From positions 3,162,001 through 3,226,000 of the forward strand of contig JAMWFC010000046.1 of the NCBI GenBank assembly GCA_027475525.1: 64,000 nt of DNA, in the 5' to 3' direction. Made by a program: the position numbers and the translations under genes. Source of the stretch: Macrolepiota albuminosa. Lineage: Eukaryota; Basidiomycota; Agaricomycetes; Agaricales; Agaricaceae. Positions 34,001-44,134 of this stretch are shown piece after piece. Positions within the stretch are counted from its first letter, which is position 1; every line of letters begins with the position of its first letter. Below the pieces are notes generated by a model, which saw nothing but the letters and a program-made list of their open reading frames with translations, was not told the DNA's origin and ran no database searches.

Positions 34001-34632
34001 CTAGGCTTCGCGCGAACTCTCCGACAGTCAAGCGAAAGATCTCGAGGATGCAGCAAAGGGACGCGCTGAGGAAGTAACTAGGCTTCGCGCGACTCACGAC
34101 GAAGAGGTTAGCGCACTTGTAGCGCAAAAGTCCGAGTTATCGGTCAAGGTTTCCGATCTGGAAGGGGAGCTCGTGACGTTGCGAGCTTCCATAGAACCTG
34201 AGCGTGTAGCAATCAAGGCTAATGGGCACGGCGTAGTTCCGCAAGTCTCAACAGGGGTAACTAAAGAGGAACTACAGAGGCTCCATGAAGCCCATAATCT
34301 CAAGCTACATGATCTCTCAGCAGAACACGAGAAGGCCATCAAGGTCCTTAAAGAAGAGCTAGAGGCTGTGCATAATAAGACGGAGGAACTCAATGCAGAG
34401 GTTCAACGTAAGGTGATGGAGATACAATATCTGGAACAGGACCAAGAAGAGAATCAAGACCAATCACGCGGTATGTTCGATTCTTTCGTTTCAAGAGTTT
34501 CGCTGTAGCTGGATTAATTCTTGGTTTCCTTTACTTTCTTTAATTTTTCTGGAACTCAATTTATTAACAACTCTCTTTTTAATGCCTTGCGGTATCAGGT
34601 TGACGGAAGAACGAGACGCGCTGCTCATATGA
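31029..34632 (+). CDS. Long coiled-coil protein with basic Ser/Ala/Pro-rich N-terminus
   Basis: Family not recognised; the architecture recalls microtubule-associated or CLIP-type tail proteins but no CAP-Gly domain is seen. The start at 31029 opens an acidic segment (residues 1-100). After a short intron comes a roughly 200-residue segment rich in Ser, Thr, Ala, Pro and Lys (31430-32040), a composition common in microtubule-binding regions. From 32090 to 34470 the protein is almost pure heptad-repeat coiled coil (for example LKELTESLLVKSESVNQLES, in several exons). The last exon is uncertain: either read-through to 34508 or a GTATGT donor at 34471 joining a tiny exon that ends DALLI at 34632. 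Three 77-bp duplications sit in the coiled coil, and collapsing one copy restores the frame in each. Confidence 0.75.
33086..33239. repeat. 77-bp exact tandem duplication (site 15)
   Basis: 33086-33162 and 33163-33239 are identical. Collapse restores SEFSEE followed by a GTAAAC donor and the next exon starting NQEDYYHAK. Confidence 0.98.
33530..33683. repeat. 77-bp exact tandem duplication (site 16)
   Basis: 33530-33606 and 33607-33683 are identical. Collapse restores SRLEKIITALKLDLKAT without any other change. Confidence 0.98.
33937..34092. repeat. 77-bp period exact tandem duplication (site 17)
   Basis: 33937-34015 matches 34014-34092 exactly at an offset of 77. Collapse restores EEVTRLRATHDEEVSAL. 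Confidence 0.98.
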
Positions 34633-35131
34633 ACCATAAAGAAAAAGAAGCTGCTACATGAGGGAATAACTGTTTGGGAAATGGACATTCCGCACCACAC
34701 GTTGTCCTCACTACGATACACACATACCCCTCACTGTGATTCATTGTCGCTAAGTATAGTTTTATTATTTCATGGTCCTATTATATCATCTGCCTTGGTG
34801 CGCATTCATATTTTGATACCTCATCTACCGAGATACATGCCACACCTGTTCGCCAATCACCCCACTCGCATACGTCTTATGAAGAATAATAGTGTCGTAC
34901 GATGATAGCGTACAATTCGCCAAACTTAGACACCTATGATTTGGCGACAGGATAAAGAACATTTTAAAAAAAGTGGTTCGAGCTACGAAGTGATCTGGGC
35001 AGAGCTAGTAACAAGCGCTCGGCTATATCCGATCGCTAACTGCCCCCAGTCCCCAAAGAGCTCAATACAGGGCCCGAATATCTTTTTATTTTCCATTATC
35101 CTCCTTCTGCAACATCCTCCACCAGGCTTCA
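34633..35131. other. Intergenic, no feature seen
   Basis: About 500 bases between the coiled-coil gene and YHM2, both on the plus strand. Presumed 3' end and promoter, no recognised element. Confidence 0.5.
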
Positions 35132-36688
35132 ATGGCGATTCAGAAGGAACCCGGCCAAAAAGGCGTCAGCTGGTCCAACATTGCAGTTGGTACGCAATCA
35201 CATTCATTTAACTTTCTTTCTTTTAATGTGCTACGTATAAGGCGCTATCATGAACATGGTGTGCACTTTTCATTAATCTTCCGGCCCATTAACCACTCAT
35301 GAACGCCTGTAATTGTCTCGATGCATTGTAGTTTGTACGTGGCTTCGTCGGTTGCATGTCACTTTCATCTTTCATTTCTAACCTTTTTTTTTCTGTAGGA
35401 GGCAGGTCACCTTTTTCTAGTTGGAGTCCTTGGTTGATCTCGTACATCCAGGTCACTACTCTTGGTCAACCATTAGAGGTCTTGAAGACTCAGATGGCCG
35501 CCAACAGATCACAAACTATGTGGCAAGCATGTAAGACGGTCTGGTCGCGTGGTGGTGCTGCTGGGTACTATCAAGGATTGATTCCATGGGTGCGTGTACA
35601 ACATTCCGAGGCCCTCCAAGTTGACGTGAAAGTTTTAGGCGTGGATAGAAGCCTCCACGAAAGGTGCTGTCCTGATCTTCACGGCTTCAGAGGTCGAAAC
35701 GGCTTCCCTCGGTGCTGGCATCAACCCTGCATTTGCCGGCTTGTTGGGTGGCATGACACGGCTTCAGAGGTCGAAACGGCTTCCCTCGGTGCTGGCATCA
35801 ACCCTGCATTTGCCGGCTTGTTGGGTGGCATGACCGGTGGCGTTGCGCAGGCCTATGCAACTATGGGTACCTTGAATTTCGTCCGTGATGCTTGGTTTAA
35901 TTCCGACTATATTATAGGCTTCACAACTTGTATGAAAACTGTGGAGATCACGCGTCAGAAGACTGCTGCTACTGGTGTTAAACCTCCATCAACGTGGGCT
36001 GTGTTTGGCGACATTTACCGTCGGGAAGGTCTTGCTGGTGTAAACAAGGGTGTAAATGCTGTTGCCGTCCGCCAATGTACTAACTGGGGTTCACGGTATG
36101 ACAGCCAGTCCCTCTTTATGCGGTATTGCTGATCATGGTTGCTTTAGGATGGGTTTTGCTCGTCTGGCGGAGAGTTCTATTCGGAAAATCCGAGGCAAAT
36201 CAGAAACTGAGAATTTGGGCGCTCTAGAAAAAATTTTGGCTTCCACAATAGGTGGTGCCCTGGCGACTTGGAATCAACCCATTGAAGTCATCCGTGTTGA
36301 GGTACTGATCTTCTTATGTTCACTTTGACTGGTGCCCTGGCGACTTGGAATCAACCCATTGAAGTCATCCGTGTTGAGGTACTGATCTTCTTATGTTCAC
36401 TTTGACGTCTTCTGACAGTTTTTTGTTTGTAGATGCAATCTATGGCGAAAGGAGCTGCTTCTGCTAACCGGCCGCAAAAGTTGACTATCTGAATACCCTT
36501 TCGTATATATATAAAGAGAATGGTATTAAAGGGCTATATCGTGGCGTTACCCCTCGCATTGGCCTCGGTGTCTGGCAGACTATTTGTATGGTGTCTCTAG
36601 CTGATTACGTCAAAATCTGGTATGTTACGCTGTGATTTGTGCTTGACCAAAATATTGACTTCACCACAGGGTCAAGGGACGGCAGTAG
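35132..36688 (+). CDS. YHM2: Mitochondrial citrate/oxoglutarate carrier YHM2
   Basis: A mitochondrial carrier family protein matching yeast Yhm2, which exchanges citrate for 2-oxoglutarate and is also reported to bind mitochondrial DNA. Blocks in order: [132 protein letters not shown] and a VKGRQ end at 36688. Yhm2 has NLSEVTTLGQP where this gene needs NMFEVTTLGQP. The F and E appear to be coded by separate 3-nt exons (35332-35334 and 35399-35401). Two 77-bp duplications break the assembled frame (35680-35834 and 36253-36406); collapse repairs both. Confidence 0.95.
35680..35834. repeat. 77-bp period exact tandem duplication (site 18)
   Basis: 35680-35757 matches 35757-35834 exactly at an offset of 77, in YHM2. 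Collapse restores [19 protein letters not shown] continuing to [13 protein letters not shown]. Confidence 0.98.
36253..36406. repeat. 77-bp exact tandem duplication (site 19)
   Basis: 36253-36329 and 36330-36406 are identical, in YHM2. It spans the end of an exon ([11 protein letters not shown]), the splice donor and part of the intron, so a donor site is duplicated. Confidence 0.98.
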
Positions 36689-37193
36689 ATTTTGGACAAT
36701 TTCCCATTTTATAGACCATCATACATTAATGAATATATTATACCTTTACAGAATACCTCAAAGATAGTACATCTTTGCCCAGCAGTCGATCTGATCGCAT
36801 TGCTAATAGCAGGAAGTTTTGATAGATGAATGTCAGTATGCATAGCCTTTCAAGGCTTCGAGGGTTCAAATCTCAGAATTAGAAGATCTGAACAGAATGC
36901 GGGCGAGAAGGTTCTGACTGGTTGAAGGGTTCACGTTCACGGCACTTGACAGTCCGTCACCACGGAATACGCGACGCGACCATTAGTATATACGCAGTAC
37001 ACGGGTATATTGTCGTCTACCTATAAGTATAGTTTTCCTAAAAATGCTTCACGGATCCTTCAATAAACCCCTGACCCGGAAGTCGGCATTTAACAGCCGG
37101 TTTTGCATGATATGGACGGGTACATTTACATCATGATCAAACCCCGAGTCTATTTATTTCCCCAGTTTTTACCCGTGTTGTCACGATACGACC
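36689..37193. other. Intergenic, no feature seen
   Basis: About 505 bases between YHM2 and the Mpv17-like gene, both on the plus strand. AT-rich. A ggttcaaatc string near 36863 resembles a tRNA B box, but no tRNA fold was found around it. Confidence 0.5.
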
Positions 37194-38129
37194 ATGAGCA
37201 CTGTACAAATAACGAAGGCGACAAACCTGCTCCTCCAGAAATACCTCCAGGAGCTCGCGGCTAACCCCCTTCGCACGAAGGCGATCACAACAGGTAGGAA
37301 TGTCACCTGATTGTCGCGTGGTATCAGCTACTCAAGGCAGTTTGTTAGGGACCCTATGCTTCTTGCAGGAAGTCCTTGGTAGTACCATTGCAGGTGCACC
37401 CGTCAATCGGCCAGCCAAGGATGCGTCGCCCATTTTGCACATACTGGCAGCTCTGAATATCAACCTGAAAGCGCTCAAGATGGCGATATACGGTTTCCTC
37501 ATCTCAGCGCCAATGAGCCATTATTTGACAGGGACATTGCAGAAAGCATTTGCAGGCAAAACCGGTGCTGCTGCGAGGATTACACAGATTGTAGCGAATA
37601 GCTTGCTCATCTCACCGGTCACATCTTCTGGTAAGTCCTTGCATCCATGTGGATAGGACTGCCAGGCAATATCATGACCAGTCTACCTCGCATCCATGGC
37701 GATAATCAATGGGGCCAAGACCTTCGATGATGTTATCAGGACCGTTAAGGCAGGACTTTTCTCTGTGCTTCGGGTAAGGTTTACGCTGTGCTAACGAAAT
37801 TGGTAACTAATGTTTGAGTAGGTGTCGTGGGTCGTCTCGCCTCTGACTCTAGCCATCGCGCAGAACTATATTCCTCTGGCTGTTTGTGCTGACCTTGTTC
37901 ATTTCGGATTTATCGGTCTCATGTCTTCCTTTAGCTCTGGGTTCCATTCTTCAACTCTGTTCAATTCGTCCTAGGCGTAAGTCTTGTATGTGAATCGTGC
38001 GTATTGTTAAAGCTCAAACACTCTGTAAATCGATAGACATACTTCAATGTGCGAGTGAAGCAACAGTTGCGCATTGCTGCAGCTAAAAAGGCAGCACAAA
38101 AGAAAAAGGATGAGGAAAAGAAAGAGTGA
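37194..38129 (+). CDS. Mpv17/PMP22 family membrane protein
   Basis: A four-helix membrane protein of the Mpv17/PMP22 family, found in peroxisomal or inner mitochondrial membranes. Exon 1 starts MSTVQITKATNLLLQKYLQEL and NPLRTKAITTG, the typical amphipathic start of PMP22-type members. The middle has KMAIYGFLISAPMSHYLTGTLQ, and later RVSWVVSPLTLAIAQNYIPLAL followed by WVPFFNSVQFVLG, which matches the family's C-terminal W...P..Q..NF.. signature. It ends in a very basic tail (KKAAQKKKDEEKKE) at 38129. Five short introns. Which organelle it serves, and whether it is a channel, cannot be told from sequence. Confidence 0.85.
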
Positions 38130-38191
38130 GCCTGGAAGTATCCTCCGCTCCCACCCTAGTCCGAGTAATATAATGTATTACATCGATACCA

Positions 38192-41100
38192 TTAATTCGA
38201 AATATCACATATAATAACCGAAGATACATCCTCAGGCAATGATTCTTGTCTGTACCGGTGCAGCACACGATCATATTTTTCCTCTGGAGTAATCGAAGTC
38301 TCTAGGACTTCACTTTCAAGACTCCAGCGACCGAACCCATACATCCCAGGCCGTGTAATCCACAGTTCAGGCTGTATCACGGCTGAATGAGAAGGACTAA
38401 GCAACCCTCTGAATGTGAGACGGCCTATGTAAGGAGGTGGTAGGAGACTTTCAAAGTTCGTTAGATATTTCTTGATAAGAATGAAATTGCAAAGTTTGGC
38501 TCACGACGAAGAATTCGAGTCTGTAGCTGCATCGAGCCTAAGAATGAATCGAAGTTTATGAGTCAAAGAGTAGTTTCTAATGGTCATTGTCGTTGAGGTA
38601 CGACATGGTCTAATTGTCATGAAAGCATGAGAGGCATTCTAGCAAGAAATAAAAACACCAACCCGAGACTGAAGTCATGATGTGTAGTAGATGGTTCTTG
38701 GAGTACCAGCACCGCCGGATTCATTTCAGTGTTCCATTCACTCTTACGAATAGCGTCCAAAATTTCCTCTTTCTCTCGCTGGGTTTCAGCATACATACTT
38801 CGCTTGACTTTGGCATTTTCCGCCTCCTCAATGATAGGGCCTAGAGCTGCATGCCCCGCCCCAAGTGAGAGAGTAGACATGATATACCCGGACCGTTGTT
38901 GGGAAGGTATTTCCCAAAAGACAATGAAATCGACGGATGCCGGGTGGTATAAAGGAAAGATTTTGGGGTAAGACTTGCTTGGGATATGAGGATGAGATTG
39001 GTTCAAACCACGGGTGACGACACCCCGCTTGCTCTGCCAAATCAAATCCAAGGTACTAGGCCTAGAAACAGTTCGTTTAGTCTGCAATAACAAGCCATCA
39101 GCCTCGAAGCTTCAACTTTGAGAAACATAAGATGACCTCGGCTGTGTAGGAACAAAGGATATCAATTGGAGGTGGGTTTGACGTGTCTACGGGTTGCCCG
39201 TGCAAAACATTTCGCAGTTTCTTTGATACGAACTTGAAGGTCTCATGAGCAGCAGAACCTGCGTCCCATGGGTTAAGACCAAAAACCAATAGTGATGATT
39301 GGAGTGGCGCCAACGTTCCGCTAGAGATGAACTTGGTCAGCCAAGAAGATAGAGAACAGTGCAACATACAGCTCATGCTCAACAAGAGGGCGACAAATCC
39401 AGGTCGGACTCATGCAAGCGACCTGTGTGAGACGAACGTCCGGAGCAGTCGCTAGAGAAGAAAACTCCAGCTGGACAAGAAACAAATGATCTGTAGATTG
39501 ATGTGGTCGCGAGGATGTAGAAACATTCAGCAATTTGGAGACTAGATAATCTTTAGATATTCGAGCAGATCTAAAATGATCCTTTTCATTCTGCAACATT
39601 GGTAAGAAGGAAAAGACCAATCACGATTTACACCAAGACTAACCTCTCGATAGACAAAGAGTAAGTTGAGCACCTGGCTTCCAACCGCATCTGCATGAAT
39701 CTGGATCGGATATTCACTGCTCTCGCTCGGATTGAGCTCGAGGGGAATGCGTAAAGGCTTTCCCGGCTCAAGTGAATTGTGCGACTGTATGACCTCTGTC
39801 CGGCTTTCAGCATCACCTGTATCGTCAGACCCTTCATCTTGCCCCACCCAAATCTCGTCTTCTGATCCAGCCACCATCCATATCTCTTTGATTGGCCTGT
39901 CACCTGCGTTGGAAAGCCAGAGTTTCAACTCCTTTCTTTCACCTTGAGCAAGAACCAGATGCTCATCCTGGACGAAATCTACAACTAGTTTTTGGTTCAT
40001 GTCCTCAATATCAACCTTGGGCAGAACATCTGGTGCATAAGAAGGTTGTAATCGCTGGGCAACTGTGTCATGAAGCCGGCGGCCGCGGGAAGCAAGAGAT
40101 TCAGTCGACGGTAGAAGAGAGAGGAAGTTGTAAGTCGCATGAGTGACCACCAAAGATGTTGCACGAGATGATTGGATGGAGATTAAGACCTAAGAACAAT
40201 GGGGACGGGCATTACAGAAAATAGCTGAAAAAAAAACTCACAGTCTGCGACTCTTTTGCGTCAAGGACAATATTATCAATAACTTCGACCTGAACACAAG
40301 ATGTGATGGAAGCAGAAAGGTCTTGGGCATTGGATTCTTCCACAACAACTGTCAGATTTGACAAGTTGACTTCTGTGTTCAGAGGATTCCGAAGGACTAG
40401 ATCAACCCAAAACGTTTCTGTCTAGAGAATGAGAAGATGCATTAAAGGGTGTCAGATTGGCCAACCATTTACTGATGCTTTACCGCTAGCCGCTAGCCCT
40501 TGTTTGTAACCTAGAGACTGGCAGAACGTCTTCCATCGTTCTTCTCGAGACTCCCATGCTCCGCTTACTCCATCTTGGACATCACCTGTAAGGCGTAGTC
40601 GTGTCTGTTGCGTGAGGCAAAAGGTGAAAGGCAACTTCAGGTCATCCAGTTGTTTACTCTCAGGAGAAGTCTCTTTGAAATGCTGCGGAAGCGGGTTCAA
40701 TGTGCATATTATCAAAGAATGCTATAGCTTACAGCATATGCCACTCTGAAATCGTCGAGGTATGCTTTATCTGCACCTGAAAGCGTATTTTTATCATCGC
40801 TGCCTGTTGACAACATGCTCGTTGTCTTTCTTATCGACCCTCTCTGTAACCCTAAGAAAAATCGAACAGCACTTGCAACATCGCCTGTCGTGTACAGTAA
40901 CCGACCTGAAAAAAGGTTAAAAAGTAAAGATCCAAGTGACACTATCAGTCATACCTAGAGGATGTTCGATACCAGACATGATCGAATCGATTCCGTACAC
41001 TTCAAGTGGTGACTGTCCTTCGGATTCCCAGAAGGACGGAGAGAGTGACTTTTGAGGGACATTGTACAGTTCGTGTGCTTGACGCAGGAGGAACATTGTC

Positions 41101-42973
41101 AGTGGTTTCTTGGCCACTTCTCAGATTCTCTAATGCTATTCATGCTAGGAAAGAACTCACAATGCCACACTTTTCGAGCCTGTTCGCTGCGGAAAGGTAC
41201 CAAAAAGCTGCCCGCCTCTTAGCCTGCTTTCGAGAACTGAGGAATGCGGCATGCGCCAACAATAGAGCCGCAGGCGGCTCTTCTGACTGTTGAATGTCTC
41301 AGCACGGCCATTGGTAAATGAGGAATACCATACATTGCCTGCAGCCCAGACCAACCACCGTTCTCCTTCTACGGGAGAGTTGAGAAAGTCAGACGTGCTC
41401 ATACCTACTTCCCAACGGACGGCATATTTAAGAGCAGTCAACTGTTCGTGAGGCCGAGGATCGGATACTTGTAACTGCATCCCGGAAAGCGCGTTAGCTG
41501 CGTGAAGTGGTAGTGCAGGCGAAGGGGCCAATAGTATCGGCAACATATCCTGCGGAAAACTTGAGCTGGAAAAATGGGGATCCTATTAAACAAACGTACC
41601 GAACCACCTTGGCCATCTTTTCGCAAAGCCTCCCAAACAGTTGCTGCGAGTTTCGAATCTCCTAATATTGTAGCAAACTCTGCGAGCCGTCGCTGCTGAG
41701 AGATAGAAGAGCCGGTTTGTCCGGAAGCATTCATGGCCGACTTGGAAGAAAGCGATGATGCAGAAGAGGATATGCTGTGCGAGGGGGATGGAGATGGAGA
41801 TGGAGAGCCGAAAAGGCGGCGAGTAGAAGAAAACAAGCGCGACGGTAAACGACGGGTGGATGAAAACTGGACTAACACGTCAGTAATCCTCTCATGAGCA
41901 GGAAACGCGCAGGACGACAAACAGCTTCGTTCCAGTCCAAGACACATTTTTCCATCCAGGGCAACAGACTCATCACTAGGAACTCACGCGTGAACCGCGC
42001 AGTTTGCTGAATGTCCTTCTCTGCCAACCGTATCGAATTTGGGCCACTTGGATCAACATTCAAACCAGGACCAAGGGGCGTTTTGGGTATCGATGACGGT
42101 GATTTGTGCGGCTCTTGGGATGCGAGTGGGGGAAGTCTGGGTATCAAAGCCGGAACTGGCACGGGTGGCGGCGGAGGGGTGGGTAAAGATAATGACAGAA
42201 GGTAGCTGTGTAGACCATATTGCTTCTTGACGGCATTGAAGAGGGCGCTCGCCCTGTGATCTCCAGCATTAACATTAGAAGCGTAAATGACTTTAAAGTG
42301 ATACCGACTCTTCGTCTGATAGTGGGGAGTTTTCAGGGTGTATGATTAATGTATATCGTAAAATATTAGTATCTACCCAGGGAGGAAACTCGAGGGCTCG
42401 GGAGTGCAAAGCGGCCACTGCTTGGAGGGGATTCGGGGCAGTGGTAGACACAGCAAGGATGACTGGAGGAAATGAATGGTGAGTGCAAGTTACAAGAAGT
42501 GGGACATACGTGCAACTGGGTGATTCCATCCCTCTGTCTTGGTGGGGACATGATCGCCTTCAACGCAGCGTCTCAGCTCGTCCCACCAGGGTGTCGTGTA
42601 GGAGTCTTTGGCATTTGATTTTGGCAGATCCTCGACCCATTTAGCACAACGTCTGTTGATGCGGGCACCGATCCAGTCTATGGTGCGAACTGCGCGCTCT
42701 TCTTCAGGTTCAGCACAAGCAGCCTCGATCTCGGTGAGGTCAGAGAATCTCAGGGCAAAAGAGGTATGAGGGACAGAAACAAGGGAGGTTGTGCGTGTGG
42801 TGACTGGAGTGGACGTCAGGACGAGAGTGTGGAGACCTTGGGGACGTACCCTGGGGCAGGGGCGAGAAGGACTGGAGGATGTGGGGGAGAGAGGGGAGCG
42901 AAGAGGCGGAGAGAAGGACAGAGAGATGCGGGGACGGCAGAATGCATATATGCGGACTCAGAGGTGAGGGCAT
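38192..42973 (-). CDS. TRS85: TRAPPIII subunit Trs85 (TRAPPC8)
   Basis: Trs85/TRAPPC8 is the TRAPPIII-specific subunit that directs Rab1/Ypt1 activation in autophagy. The start at 42973 reads PSPLSPHICILPSPHLSVLL. A 47-nt intron joins LPQ to VTTRTTSLVSVPHTSFALRF. Then come DWIGARINRRCAKWV, the conserved DTNILRYTLIIHPE, and STRRLPSRLFSSTRRLFG. Helical repeat blocks follow (LAEFATILGDSKLAATVWEA; KPLTMFLLRQAHELY; RLLYTTGDVASAVRFFLG). The C-terminal half has Ig-like, TRAPPC8-type beta segments (RPIKEIWMVAGSEDEIWVG). It ends at 38192. More than ten introns. The 3' end is about 60 bases from the convergent 3' end of the Mpv17-like gene. Confidence 0.9.
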
Positions 42974-43025
42974 TGGTCACAATAGAGTTCACACGGTCAG
43001 TAAGTAAATACAAGTATTTATGACG

Positions 43026-43779
43026 TCAGTGGACCATGGCGCGTATTTTTGCGAGTTTCTCGTCTGTTGGCATCTGAGGCTGGGGTCAGCGGCAGTGCGT
43101 TGGCTAGACAGTCGCTGTTACCTCGAAGAAGCTGTGCATCCGCTGTTTGCGCCCCTCGTCTGCCGCCTCCTGCCGCGCCACATCCTCCACAAACTCATAT
43201 CCCTCCGTCCGTCCCTGTCGCCCCTTGCGTCGTCGTGATTTTTTTCTTTTCTTTCCATCCTTGCAGCTGCTCTTCCCCCACCCATCGTTCCCCACACACT
43301 CCCCCCATCCCGATGTCTCCAGTGTTTCCAGGAATTCTTCCAGCCGCAGCACTTCTCCCCGTTCTGCCGCCTCAACTCCCCGTATCCAGAACGGCACCAT
43401 GTCCCGCACTAAATCCACACGCATCTGACACTCTCTAATCATCACTTCCTCCTTCGTCAGTTCAGACGCGCCCTTTTGTGGTTCATCCCATGCTGCAGGG
43501 TCAGGCTCGCACAACATCCATTGCTGCCGTTCTGTCTCTATCACGTTCATTCTGTGCTCTGCGGAATGTCGTTCATGGTGTTGCGCCGTCTTGAGTGTCA
43601 TGTGTTCTGCATCCGACGTCCCGCTGCAGAGGTTGCAGACCCACTCGTCTATACTTCCCCTCTGAACAAAGTCTGCCAGCAGCCAGTTAGCTTAGAACTC
43701 TCGATTTCATATCAGACTTGCATTCAGGCTGTACAAACTTGACTTCATCGGAGGAGCTCGTAACGTTTGACATGTCCAT
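43026..43779 (-). CDS. Small protein with N-terminal zinc-finger-like motif
   Basis: Function not recognised. The start at 43779 gives MDMSNVTSSSDEVKFVQPE. The first intron (43673-43721, 49 nt) appears to use a GC-AG pair with a good GCAAGT donor. Exon 2 has a CxxC (WVCNLCSG) followed by spaced histidines (EHMTLKTAQHHERHSAEH), which could form a C2H2-type finger. The rest is charged and helical, with a strongly basic stretch (KDGKKRKKSRRRKGR), perhaps a nuclear localisation signal. A second intron joins HSFFE to a short last exon, MPTDEKLAKIRAMVH, at 43026. It lies 52 bases upstream of TRS85 on the same strand. The finger and nuclear role are inference. Confidence 0.65.
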
Positions 43780-44134
43780 AGAGGTTCCGAGATGGTCGTG
43801 ATATCGATGGTAGACCTATTGTACAGACAACCTTATATACAGATGCCCCTGTGACCACAAGATGCACTGCTAAAATTATCCATATTGTAGTGACAAGCTG
43901 ACTATGACCAAGTGACCATTGTCACTGCACACGAAAAGCTCACCCATCAGAGCACTTCCAACTCTGAATCGAAGCAGAGTCCACACAAATAGTGTACCGT
44001 CCTACACCCGAAATGTTTTCTACAAAAGACAAATCGGAGCTCTTGCTGTCACAATGCGCATACAGGGTATACTATAATTACACACAATGTCTCCATCGCT
44101 CAACTGTCGATAACCCACTTTAGGTATCAATAAA
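43780..44134. other. Intergenic, no feature seen
   Basis: About 355 bases between the 3' end of the LCCL gene and the start of the zinc-finger gene, both on the minus strand. No recognised feature. Confidence 0.5.

Noticed and set aside
36855..36880. tRNA B-box-like string ggttcaaatc
   Set aside because: No A box at the right distance and no acceptor or anticodon stem can be formed around it.
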